DNA of 20,381 nt from IMG/VR virus record IMGVR_UViG_3300042484_001947, positions 1 through 20,381 of that record, one strand, 5' to 3'. The stretch's first letter is position 1, and every line of letters begins with the position of its first letter. Source of the stretch: a virus. The notes below the pieces were generated by a model. The model was not told the origin of the DNA, ran no database searches, and worked only from the letters and a program-made list of their open reading frames with translations. Position numbers and translations under genes: made by a program. Shown piece by piece: positions 1-6,626 of the stretch.

Positions 1-796
1 CGAAAGTTCTGTCCATTTTACTGTAATCTTCTGCACCTGTGGCTATGATCACACGACCAAAGCACAGTCTGGGATCAGTGTTGGTTTCGATGCCCCAGCG
101 TGTGCGAAAGAATTCCTGATGTTCGCTGACCCAGGCCTGGAACCCTGCTGCGTCCTGAAATATATGACTGTCGTCAGGCAAGAACCATTTAACACCCGAT
201 CCCACTTTGTGTTGTATGACACAACTGCTGTCCAGACTGGTGTCGTCACGTGTCAGGTAGCTGCCGTGGGGGCTGCGACCCACGTGACTGAAGTCATCCT
301 GTATGAAGTTCTCACAGGGCTCTGTGGTGAAGTCCAGATAGTCTGCGTACTCCATGTCTATCAGCAGCCCTGGTGGAACCCATTGCAACTTCTTCATGGG
401 TATGTCTATGGAACGCCAATTCATACCTTCCAGGAAATGTATGTCGTTGTGCAGTATCAGGTGATCAGCAGCATCAGCCTTGTTATGTTCAATGAAGCGA
501 TGGATGGTGTTGACTGTGTTTTGATCTACTGCACCTACGTCGGCAATGCCATGTGTGGCCAAAAACTCTGCAATCTCAGGTGATGCACTCACAGCAGCAC
601 GTATGCGATCCTGATATACTTCTGGCCGTCCCTCGCTGAATTTGGGGAATCCCCAATTGTGCGGCGTCTGCCCTTGTATACTGCGAATACATTGTACCCA
701 TTTGTCGCTATATCGCCCGGGTCTGATGTTGAACTCCAGGTCAAGAAATTCCCGACCATCAGGATGGCGAGCACATCTTACGATAAATTTTTTCAT
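1..796 (-). CDS. Hypothetical protein, incomplete at the left edge
   Basis: I do not recognise this gene. I translated it from the sequence: it opens with ATG at 796-794 and stays open to the window edge, giving about 265 residues with the C-terminus missing. Its start forms an ATGA overlap with the stop of the upstream radical SAM gene, so it is probably translationally coupled to it. The N-terminus begins MKKFIVRCARHPDGREFLDL. The protein looks soluble, rich in aromatic and acidic residues, with no signal peptide or membrane segment. No catalytic motif is obvious. Plus-strand open frames here (for example 119-583) are shadows. That the frame is coding is well supported by the lack of stops over about 800 bases and by the coupled start; its function is unknown. 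Confidence 0.75.
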   Translation of the reverse strand, partial: MKKFIVRCARHPDGREFLDLEFNIRPGRYSDKWVQCIRSIQGQTPHNWGFPKFSEGRPEVYQDRIRAAVSASPEIAEFLATHGIADVGAVDQNTVNTIHRFIEHNKADAADHLILHNDIHFLEGMNWRSIDIPMKKLQWVPPGLLIDMEYADYLDFTTEPCENFIQDDFSHVGRSPHGSYLTRDDTSLDSSCVIQHKVGSGVKWFLPDDSHIFQDAAGFQAWVSEHQEFFRTRWGIETNTDPRLCFGRVIIATGAEDYSKMDRTF

Positions 797-2058
797 TTTA
801 TGTTGTGTCTGAGGAACTGTTCTACCAACCAGGGATACAGAGCAGGCCAATCAGTACCACGACGGCGATCCAATTCGTCCAGGAATGCCTTGAGCTCACT
901 TAGCTTGTCCAAGTTGGGCTTGCTGGCAGCAATCTGTTGAGCTATGCCAGTCATGTAGGGTACAAAATTACTGTACCATTGATCCAGATGCTCGGTCTCC
1001 CGCATGATGCTGATGATCTCAGCAAAATCATCTGTAAATACATCGCCACCCAGATAGTCAGGATTCATGGGCTGTGGATCTTGTATGGTCATGAAGTTCT
1101 GATAGATGGGCCGTTGTTGCCTCCAGCCATTTAACTTGCGTAACAGCTCGGGCATGGCCTTGATGCTGAGACTGCTGATGGCACTGTTGATGCTGAGTAC
1201 AATCCAGTCCTGGCTGACCAGATATTCAAAGTTACGTTCAAAGCGAGCCAGGTCCAAGGGGAATCTCAGATGCTCTTGTGCAGGCCCCCAGCAGTCTATG
1301 CTGCCAGTAATCTGCAGAGTTTTAATGCGACCGTCTGCCTGTATCCGCTTAAATCGTTCTATCTTGTCCTTCAATCGATCAGTTTCACAATTTAAGTTAC
1401 TGCTGATGTTGAATGTTAAATTGGGGTTACTGCGGGCTTCGATAAAGTCCAGACACTCATCAAATTCACGTTGGAAGAACGGTTCTCCTCCCAGGAATTG
1501 AAAATGTGTCAGATGATCATAATGACGATCCCACCACAACCAAAACTTTTCGACATAAGCACGGCGATTATCGCTCTTTTTGTAGTCATCAATCAGTCTA
1601 AAGCCTTTGTGTTCCCAATATCCATGCCGCTTGTTCTCAGCAGCCCAGGCACTTGAATACCAGGGGCCGCAATAAGCACATTTCAGGTCGCAGGTGTTGT
1701 CGAAATACACTTCCACCATCTTGGGAATCACACTGATGGCAGTGGGATCGGTCAATACTTCATCCGGTGTGCTATTGTTGGCTGTATTATTGAACATACG
1801 GTCGCTAAATCCGCCCGCATCTTCAATCTTACGACAATACTCACACCCATTACCGGGCCATTGCCCGTCCAGCATCATCTGACGATCTCTCAACTTCTCA
1901 GGGAGGTTGTGGAAATCGTCAAAGCTATCTAAATCAAAGTTGTACTGTGTTGTGCGATGACAACTGGCACTGGCACTATTGGTCAGATAGATAGTGCTCC
2001 AGTTCCATTTGGCCTGACAGGTGGGTTCTATATCAATGGGCCAGGTCTTTTTAGTCAT
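793..2058 (-). CDS. Radical SAM protein with cysteine-containing N-terminal region (421 aa)
   Basis: The protein carries the radical SAM signature CxxxCxxC at C123, C127 and C130 (CDLKCAYC), which binds the 4Fe-4S cluster that cleaves S-adenosylmethionine. About 120 residues precede it, with cysteines near C33, C72 and C75 (NGCEYC), resembling the N-terminal 'twitch'-type region of phage and bacterial twitch-domain radical SAM proteins. After the cluster motif comes a 'FLGGEP' segment, the usual glycine-rich SAM-binding GGE motif. It lacks the short length and N-terminal layout of QueE, so I do not assign it to 7-deazaguanine synthesis. It overlaps the upstream membrane protein gene by 8 bases and the downstream gene by 4. 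It is one of three such proteins in the window. The substrate is unknown; the fold assignment is strong. Confidence 0.85.
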   Translation of the reverse strand: MTKKTWPIDIEPTCQAKWNWSTIYLTNSASASCHRTTQYNFDLDSFDDFHNLPEKLRDRQMMLDGQWPGNGCEYCRKIEDAGGFSDRMFNNTANNSTPDEVLTDPTAISVIPKMVEVYFDNTCDLKCAYCGPWYSSAWAAENKRHGYWEHKGFRLIDDYKKSDNRRAYVEKFWLWWDRHYDHLTHFQFLGGEPFFQREFDECLDFIEARSNPNLTFNISSNLNCETDRLKDKIERFKRIQADGRIKTLQITGSIDCWGPAQEHLRFPLDLARFERNFEYLVSQDWIVLSINSAISSLSIKAMPELLRKLNGWRQQRPIYQNFMTIQDPQPMNPDYLGGDVFTDDFAEIISIMRETEHLDQWYSNFVPYMTGIAQQIAASKPNLDKLSELKAFLDELDRRRGTDWPALYPWLVEQFLRHNIK

Positions 2059-2248
2059 TCCAGTGTCTCAGTATACCTGCTATGATGAACACACAGGTGA
2101 TTATATGCATACCTATCCAGAATGTTTTTAGGAACAAGGCAATACGTGCTTCTCTCAAGGTCAGTACAGGAACATCTGGACTATCGTGATCAGTCTCGCC
2201 CATTAAATGGCCAGTGGCCCGGGCCCAGATTTTTTCAAAACTATTCAT
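2051..2248 (-). CDS. Small single-pass membrane protein (65 aa)
   Basis: This short protein has one clear hydrophobic stretch at about residues 37-60 (IALFLKTFWIGMHIITCVFI), preceded by a polar, acidic N-terminal region of about 35 residues and followed by a short charged tail. It would sit in the host inner membrane. Its ATG overlaps the end of the aldolase gene by 8 bases and its own stop overlaps the next radical SAM gene by 8 bases, which supports its being real. No family is recognised. Small membrane proteins of this sort are common and mostly uncharacterised in T4-like phages. Confidence 0.65.
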   Translation of the reverse strand: MNSFEKIWARATGHLMGETDHDSPDVPVLTLREARIALFLKTFWIGMHIITCVFIIAGILRHWND

Positions 2249-2909
2249 GTTTTCCAGATGCCAGCACTATACGGCAGATGTGTTCCAATCTTTCGATATG
2301 TTCATATGCACGCCATGGGCTGGTATCAATAGCAACCACACCATGTCCTTTAATGCCTACAATGTCATAAGCAATATTACCTGCTGCATCTAATTGCAGA
2401 TTCCTGTGACATTCGTCAGCAAGTTCCTGACTGATGGGAGGTACATCACCCACATTGGGTGCTACTCGGGTATAACGGTTGAGTTCCGGAAACGCATCAC
2501 TGATAGTACTCAAATCTATACCGGCATGCATGGCTGCTATACAGTAAGTAGGATGTAGGTGGACCACTACTCTGACATCTGCGCTATGCTGGCCCATGGC
2601 TCGTTGCAAGCCAAAGTGCAGTGGGATTTCACCACTGGGTTTTAAGTTTGCACTGATGTCAGTATAAAATTCCTCTTCCCAACTCGATAGCATCACTGGC
2701 TTAATAAACATTGGGGTAGGTACATGTGGTGAATTTAATATTTTGATCTTTTTAAACTGATCTGGTTGTAGAGTTTGCTTACGTACTCCAGTCGGGGTAA
2801 TGTAGAAATGATCACGACCATGATGACGAATACTGACATTACCATCTCTACTGGTGATCCAATTACGTTGGTAGGCATCTACTAAGACTTCACAAATAGT
2901 TTCTAACAT
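2241..2909 (-). CDS. Class II aldolase/adducin family protein
   Basis: The protein matches the class II (zinc) aldolase family typified by L-fuculose-1-phosphate aldolase and methylthioribulose-1-phosphate dehydratase. Visible family features are the phosphate-binding GNVSIR near residues 24-29, an acidic residue in PSGEIPLHFG (E94, the usual catalytic glutamate region), the zinc pair H117 and H119 in VVHLHPTY, and the third zinc ligand H189 in KGHGVV. At 222 residues it has the normal family length. I chose ATG at 2909 because it forms a TAATG junction with the queD stop; an in-frame ATG at 2933 would add eight residues and overlap more. It probably acts in the cytoplasm on a phosphorylated sugar or ketose, but the substrate cannot be read. 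Adducin-like non-catalytic roles are less likely because all metal ligands are kept. Confidence 0.85.
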   Translation of the reverse strand: MLETICEVLVDAYQRNWITSRDGNVSIRHHGRDHFYITPTGVRKQTLQPDQFKKIKILNSPHVPTPMFIKPVMLSSWEEEFYTDISANLKPSGEIPLHFGLQRAMGQHSADVRVVVHLHPTYCIAAMHAGIDLSTISDAFPELNRYTRVAPNVGDVPPISQELADECHRNLQLDAAGNIAYDIVGIKGHGVVAIDTSPWRAYEHIERLEHICRIVLASGKHE

Positions 2910-3412
2910 TATGCAAATAAATCCTCTGCCCATTCTCTGTGGCCTTCTCGGAACGCCATGTTGTTCTGCGTCTCACGTACTTCTACTCTGTAGCACCACA
3001 GGCGTTCTGCCTCACCTGGTCCCCAGTTATCAGGAATATACACGCCATTAATAAATCGGTACAGCATGTCTGCCAACCCCTCACAGCCCAGCTTGGGCAG
3101 GATGGTCAACTTGGCCATGTTCTTGGATTCCAGCATGATGAATGTCTGTAACTCTGGATCATCTTCAGCCACTAACAATGTGTGGTCAAACTGCATTTCC
3201 AGGACATTTTTAAGTTCTTTAAGTCCGCCGTAGTCGGCAGCCCAGTTACGCACATCCAGGTCGTTGGTACCAAAGTAAAACTTCATGCTAAAGGCATAGC
3301 CATGTATTAGATTGCAATGACTGTCTGCTCGCCACTGCCTGTAGGCGCAGGGAAATGCATCGTGATATTCTTTTGTACTGGTGTATCGGTATTGCACGGA
3401 TTGATTTGCCAT
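2909..3412 (-). CDS. queD: 6-carboxy-5,6,7,8-tetrahydropterin synthase-like (QueD/PTPS family)
   Basis: This T-fold enzyme would convert 7,8-dihydroneopterin triphosphate, the FolE product, into 6-carboxytetrahydropterin on the path to preQ0. Visible features are the catalytic-type cysteine C33 followed by H37 in a C-NLI-HGY motif, the FDH pair D76/H77, and the substrate-binding glutamate E147 in VEVRETQNN. The canonical HGH zinc motif is HGY here, so the third zinc ligand is altered; from memory, marine phage and alphaproteobacterial relatives share the HGY form, so this is probably a subfamily trait. At 167 residues it is longer than E. coli QueD (about 120), because of an insert after the FDH motif. 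It is the first gene after a strong sigma70-like promoter, with GGAG upstream of its ATG, and is coupled to the aldolase gene. A 6-pyruvoyl-type activity is the main alternative. Confidence 0.85.
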   Translation of the reverse strand: MANQSVQYRYTSTKEYHDAFPCAYRQWRADSHCNLIHGYAFSMKFYFGTNDLDVRNWAADYGGLKELKNVLEMQFDHTLLVAEDDPELQTFIMLESKNMAKLTILPKLGCEGLADMLYRFINGVYIPDNWGPGEAERLWCYRVEVRETQNNMAFREGHREWAEDLFA

Positions 3413-3430
3413 GTTTAACTCCTATGATAT

Positions 3431-3460
3431 ATTATAGCATAGGCTTGCAGAATTTGTAAA
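3431..3460 (-). promoter_or_regulatory. Sigma70-like promoter for queD and downstream genes
   Basis: On the minus strand TTTACA (3455-3460) is separated by 18 bases from TATAAT (3431-3436). Transcription would start a few bases later, just before the AGGAG ribosome site of queD. It lies in an 83-base gap between two minus-strand genes and matches the bacterial consensus closely, so host RNA polymerase could use it without phage factors. It is a sequence match only. Confidence 0.7.
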
Positions 3461-3495
3461 GCGGGATGAATGCCATAAAGGCCGCTGTGCTACTG

Positions 3496-3843
3496 TTATT
3501 TATTTTGATATTCGCGTTCAAATTTTAAATGACTCTGCATGGCTGCACCACTGCAGAACTTATTGCCTGTGTCAAATGGCACACCGTTGAGGGTAAATGG
3601 CTGCAATACACGGTCGCCATTCCACCAATTGCGTTCGCATTTGATGTAGCCCAGTGACTCCAATTGGTTACGCAGGGCCTGGAATTCAGGGCTATCATCG
3701 TTACGTATACTGGTGATCTCGTGATGCTGTAACAGTAACTTGATCAGGTCATCTGGTGTGGGATTGTCGGGATTTTCCAGAGTACTCCATGACTGCCTGA
3801 TGCTGATGTCCCAGGGTATGGATTCATCTAATGTAAAGTTCAT
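3496..3843 (-). CDS. Hypothetical protein (115 aa)
   Basis: I do not recognise this protein. I chose ATG at 3843 because it forms an ATGA overlap with the stop of the gene before it and has GAGG five bases upstream; an in-frame GTG six bases further upstream is possible. The protein is soluble and mixed in character, with two cysteines and many tryptophan and phenylalanine residues, and no membrane segment or signal peptide. It is the last gene before the queD promoter region and belongs to a run of small genes downstream of a phosphoribosyltransferase. The coupled start and uninterrupted frame support it as real. Confidence 0.65.
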   Translation of the reverse strand: MNFTLDESIPWDISIRQSWSTLENPDNPTPDDLIKLLLQHHEITSIRNDDSPEFQALRNQLESLGYIKCERNWWNGDRVLQPFTLNGVPFDTGNKFCSGAAMQSHLKFEREYQNK

Positions 3844-4202
3844 GACCACCTCAGTAAAAATGCTGTGAGATCCTGCGGCTTACGAACATATACCTGTGCG
3901 AAACCATTTTTCCAGACCCAGCAGGCATTTTTTTCAGGATTGTGGATGTTGTCTCGAATCCAATGCACCATGCTGGCCCATGATTCCCAACCAGAGTCAC
4001 TGGGGTCGCCATACGCAACTCTCAACGGTGTACTCCATTCTCCAGCCCATCCCTCGGGCAAATTTGGTCCCGGAGGTTGTCTATCATCAGCATACAGTGA
4101 ATCAGGCCAGTTACTCAATACCTCAATCAATACGTTACGGTCTATTTGTTTTCTGATCTCGTCAGTCATAGTAGCTGCTATTTGATTTTCCAGGGTACTC
4201 AC
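3840..4202 (-). CDS. Hypothetical protein with LLRW-type C-terminus (120 aa)
   Basis: Function is not recognised. The likely start is GTG at 4202, which gives a GTGA overlap with the preceding stop and has GAGG five bases upstream; a GTG at 4208 would add two residues. The N-terminus (TLENQIAATMTDEIRKQIDR) is a charged helix that resembles 'aEIdRe' helices of T4-type capsid proteins, though weakly. The C-terminus, WIRDN...DLTAFLLRW, resembles the C-terminus of the neighbouring 138-residue protein (WIREQ...DDLYTALALRW), so the two may share a small module of about 40 residues. No membrane segment is present. It is probably coupled to both neighbours. Confidence 0.65.
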   Translation of the reverse strand: MSTLENQIAATMTDEIRKQIDRNVLIEVLSNWPDSLYADDRQPPGPNLPEGWAGEWSTPLRVAYGDPSDSGWESWASMVHWIRDNIHNPEKNACWVWKNGFAQVYVRKPQDLTAFLLRWS

Positions 4203-4615
4203 ATCCACCTCAACGCCAGTGCAGTATATAAGTCGTCGGCTATGACGAATCGATCTCGAAGGAAGTGGACCCTATTGGAATCCTTCCACAGATGTATGGG
4301 TTGTTCTCTGATCCAGTCATGTATTTCCAAGTCAACATCCACCACACAATAGCCTTCAGGTACTGGAATAGCATCGCCATATACATCAAAATCCAAACGC
4401 TCAAATTTGGGTCTGCGTGTTCCGAATATCGACCCCGTTGGTCCAGTCATGGGCTGAACACCTACAATCTGGTGGGCAATCATGGTGGGCATGAGTTTTC
4501 TTATCATGGGTATCAGGATACCCGTGGATTGCCAGGATTTCCTGATGGACATTGCCTGCTGTTGTAGTTTTCGTAATACTAGACGTCTGGCTACCCTGCG
4601 TTGATGACTGTTCAA
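4199..4615 (-). CDS. Small protein carrying a gp23-like capsid motif (138 aa)
   Basis: Residues 39-66 (RKLMPTMIAH, then QIVGVQPMTGPTGSIF) closely resemble a conserved N-terminal segment of the T4 major capsid protein gp23, which from memory reads VRRAIPNLIAFDICGVQPM with NSPTGQVF after it. The rest is not gp23: the protein has only 138 residues against about 520, and ends in a module (WIREQ...ALALRW) like that of the next gene. The start is probably TTG at 4615, directly after the stop of the phosphoribosyltransferase gene, with GGTGGGA upstream; the next ATG would drop 21 residues. It may be a captured capsid fragment, a capsid-interacting protein or a domain with independent ancestry. The motif match is strong; the role is unknown. 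Confidence 0.7.
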   Translation of the reverse strand: MNSHQRRVARRLVLRKLQQQAMSIRKSWQSTGILIPMIRKLMPTMIAHQIVGVQPMTGPTGSIFGTRRPKFERLDFDVYGDAIPVPEGYCVVDVDLEIHDWIREQPIHLWKDSNRVHFLRDRFVIADDLYTALALRWM

Positions 4616-5152
4616 TTATTCCCACCAGTTTTCCCAGGGGAATACGATCCAGCAATCTTCTTCGGCTTTGTTGATCTCTGTACCTGAATAATTGACCGCT
4701 TGGAAGTCGCTGGCTTGATTGTCAGCCAGTACAGCAAAGCGAACATTGTCTTTCCAAACATGATCCCACCTTTCGGTATCGTCGGGTAAGCAACCTGATT
4801 GCCAATCCTTTTTAATCCAATTTAATGTAGCACCAGTATCATTAATGTCGTCAACGATGAGGATCTTTTTTCGACCATCACCACCTGACATGGGGTCATA
4901 ATGTACGTGTCCGTATGCATCTTCGGCCATCCAGCAATTACTTTCGCATTCAGCACCGTCTCGTAGACTGACTTTTAAAGATTCCATGGGAACGTTCAAG
5001 TACTGACTGATCATATTGGCTGGTACTAGCCCACCGCGGGTCAGACCCACTACGTAATCAGGACGCCAATTGTCCTGTTGCATGGCTCGGATGATGTTGT
5101 GTACGTATCCACGAACGTCACGATCGCTGTAATAAATTTTAGGCGTGCTCAT
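4616..5152 (-). CDS. Phosphoribosyltransferase family protein (type I)
   Basis: The motif ILIVDDINDTGAT at about residues 97-109 is the PRPP-binding loop of type I phosphoribosyltransferases, and GLTRGGLVPA near residue 36 matches the phosphate loop that follows the first strand. At about 178 residues it has family length and resembles xanthine/hypoxanthine phosphoribosyltransferases, which join a purine base to PRPP. I prefer ATG at 5152 because GGAG lies seven bases upstream; the upstream ATG at 5191 has no clear ribosome site and would overlap the previous gene by about 50 bases. In this setting it may support base salvage for phage DNA synthesis, possibly including 7-deazapurine bases, but that is inference. 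Specificity cannot be told from the sequence. Confidence 0.85.
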   Translation of the reverse strand: MSTPKIYYSDRDVRGYVHNIIRAMQQDNWRPDYVVGLTRGGLVPANMISQYLNVPMESLKVSLRDGAECESNCWMAEDAYGHVHYDPMSGGDGRKKILIVDDINDTGATLNWIKKDWQSGCLPDDTERWDHVWKDNVRFAVLADNQASDFQAVNYSGTEINKAEEDCWIVFPWENWWE

Positions 5153-5492
5153 TGGTAAACTCCGGAAAATTGTGTGATAGGATTGATTCATTAAATCTCA
5201 GTATGAATGCCGATGCCACTGCACCATCCTCACCCTGAAAATGCAACAGGATGTTCTGGCTACCATCTTGCATACGGTAACAATACTTGCCCCGGCCATA
5301 ACTGACTCGTTTGACGAACTTTTCAGGCTGCATTTTGCCGTAACCCGGTCCATTGCGGGGATATGCCATCTGATGGTCGGTAGTGACTGCACCACCCACG
5401 TCCACGAACCATTGCAGCATGTCATCAGTCAATTCATCAATGACAATTCTGATGTTTTGTGATACTGTACAACCAGGGGGCATGATCATCAT
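5139..5492 (-). CDS. Hypothetical protein (117 aa)
   Basis: I do not recognise this protein. It starts at ATG 5492 in an ATGA overlap with the folE stop, and its end overlaps the phosphoribosyltransferase start by 14 bases. The middle is basic and glycine rich (YGRGKYCYR), and the C-terminal part (ILLHF...AFILRF) alternates like beta strands and loosely recalls the LLRW/ALRW ends of two small proteins further downstream. No signal peptide or membrane segment is seen. Its position between folE and a phosphoribosyltransferase suggests co-expression with nucleotide-related enzymes but does not give a function. Confidence 0.65.
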   Translation of the reverse strand: MMIMPPGCTVSQNIRIVIDELTDDMLQWFVDVGGAVTTDHQMAYPRNGPGYGKMQPEKFVKRVSYGRGKYCYRMQDGSQNILLHFQGEDGAVASAFILRFNESILSHNFPEFTNEHA

Positions 5493-6280
5493 CTGGGGGC
5501 AAACTCTTGTTGTAGTTTAATGTTGTCGAAAAATTCTTTCTTGGTACCGGGATCTGTCATAAACGAGCCTTTAAGTACCGTGGTCTGAGTCAGGCTACTA
5601 TGCGCCATGATGCCACGATTTTCGCAGCAACCATGTGTGGCTTGTATGTAGACTGCTACGTTTTCACTGTCTGTGGCACGACTTATCTCTCGAGCAATAT
5701 CGTTACACAATTCTTCTTGGAGTGTTCCACGTCTAGCGCACCACTGGGCGATACGAGTATATTTAGACAAACCAATGAGCTTTTGGGCTGCGATGATTCC
5801 GATATACGCGACGCCAACCACAGGCTGGTGATGGTGACTGCACATGCTACGAAGCTCACTACGCACAACCAACATACCTTCATATCTGTCCTCGCTGTCA
5901 TTGGGAAATGCAGTGGCATCAGGTGCTGCTTCATACCTGCCGGCCATGATCTCATTAAAATACATTTTGGCCAACCGCCTGGCTGTGCCCTTGCTGTTGG
6001 GATCGTTTTTACGATCAATAAGCAATGTATCTAATACTTTTTCAAATGCTTCTGTGGCTTCGTTGATCAAATGTTCTTTATCAGATTCAGCAATGTATTC
6101 GCTGATGTTATCACCAGCCCAGAAACGTTTGCCTTCACGATTCATTTTAAATCGAATGACATCTGACAAGTTACATTCTTCCCAATTTTTGTTGTCATCG
6201 CCCTGCTGTTCTGCACCAGCAAGGGTATTTCTTATTTCTTGATCTCTTTTTAACAGCTCAAGTGGTGTTGGATTGCCCAT
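5489..6280 (-). CDS. folE: GTP cyclohydrolase I
   Basis: FolE converts GTP to 7,8-dihydroneopterin triphosphate, the first step toward both folate and 7-deazaguanine (queuosine, preQ0) compounds. The catalytic domain fills about residues 70-263: the zinc site is C147 with H149/H150 in CSHHHQPV and C218 in HGCCENRG, and the conserved GLSKYTRI (170-177) and LQEELCNDIA (187-196) are present. The first 70 or so residues are a polar extension not found in the core enzyme of E. coli. It has its own near-consensus promoter and a GGGAG ribosome site. It is followed by coupled small genes and a phosphoribosyltransferase. With queD and a DpdA-type gene in the same window, supply of 7-deazaguanine is the likely job, rather than folate alone. 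Confidence 0.93.
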   Translation of the reverse strand: MGNPTPLELLKRDQEIRNTLAGAEQQGDDNKNWEECNLSDVIRFKMNREGKRFWAGDNISEYIAESDKEHLINEATEAFEKVLDTLLIDRKNDPNSKGTARRLAKMYFNEIMAGRYEAAPDATAFPNDSEDRYEGMLVVRSELRSMCSHHHQPVVGVAYIGIIAAQKLIGLSKYTRIAQWCARRGTLQEELCNDIAREISRATDSENVAVYIQATHGCCENRGIMAHSSLTQTTVLKGSFMTDPGTKKEFFDNIKLQQEFAPR

Positions 6281-6298
6281 TTATTTCTCCCGTGTGTT

Positions 6299-6327
6299 AT
6301 TGTAATGATTATTTAGATCAGTGTCAA
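6299..6327 (-). promoter_or_regulatory. folE: Near-consensus sigma70 promoter for folE
   Basis: On the minus strand TTGACA (6322-6327) is followed after 17 bases by TACAAT (6299-6304). The -35 hexamer contains the TGA stop codon of the DUF2061 gene upstream, so the promoter is partly nested in coding sequence. The folE ATG lies about 20 bases beyond the -10, after GGGAG. It matches the consensus in 11 of 12 positions. Confidence 0.75.
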
Positions 6328-6563
6328 GCATCGGAATTTTTATTCTCAGCCTTGCCCCAGTTGATTCGATTCCAGATGCGTTCGTGGAAGAAATAAAGTA
6401 TGCTGTTGACCACCAGAGCAAAGCCAGCAACGCCCAATCCCACCATCCAACTGCCACTGGCCAAAAAGCCGCCTACTGTATTAGTGACAGTCACTGCAAT
6501 ACGCCAGGTCACCACTTTGCCCAGACTTCTGAATGCTCGTTCTACCCATAATGTGTTAAACAT
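6324..6563 (-). CDS. DUF2061 family membrane protein (79 aa)
   Basis: The protein fits the DUF2061 family of small predicted membrane proteins. Family marks are the N-terminal VVTWRIAVT (about 17-25), two hydrophobic segments (about 22-37 and 40-58) and the ending HERIWNRINWG (60-70), which is typical of the family. It should be an integral inner-membrane protein with a short charged tail. The family has no known activity. It sits between the divergent promoter region and folE, and its stop codon forms part of the folE -35 box. It is preceded by AAGGA and a TATAAT-type promoter. Confidence 0.85.
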   Translation of the reverse strand: MFNTLWVERAFRSLGKVVTWRIAVTVTNTVGGFLASGSWMVGLGVAGFALVVNSILYFFHERIWNRINWGKAENKNSDA

Positions 6564-6582
6564 AAATGATCCTTAAAACAAT

Positions 6583-6611
6583 ATTATACTATAAATACAC
6601 ATGTTAATCAA
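6583..6611 (-). promoter_or_regulatory. Sigma70-like promoter for the DUF2061 gene
   Basis: On the minus strand TTGATT (6606-6611) lies 17 bases before TATAAT (6583-6588), and the DUF2061 ATG follows about 20 bases later. The element overlaps a plus-strand late-promoter motif at 6590-6597, so the two directions could compete. The -10 match is perfect; the -35 match is four of six. Confidence 0.55.
6590..6597 (+). promoter_or_regulatory. T4-type late promoter motif TATAAATA
   Basis: An exact TATAAATA, the -10 motif recognised in T4 by gp55-programmed RNA polymerase, lies 29 bases before the ATG of the only plus-strand gene. I noticed no other exact copy on either strand of the window. The region is AT rich, so chance is possible, but the position and orientation fit late expression of the ligase gene. 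Confidence 0.55.
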
Positions 6612-6626
6612 ATATCTGTTGCTCAT

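Noticed and set aside
119-583. Plus-strand open frame of 154 codons at the left end
   Set aside because: It lies opposite a minus-strand frame open from 796 to the edge that is coupled to the upstream gene by ATGA. The plus frame has no recognisable motif or ribosome site.
2241-2933. Upstream start for the aldolase at 2933
   Set aside because: It overlaps queD by 25 bases, whereas ATG at 2909 gives the TAATG junction typical of this genome and a family-like N-terminus.
5600-6034. Plus-strand open frame of 144 codons
   Set aside because: It is antisense to the conserved catalytic part of folE and is a shadow of that gene.
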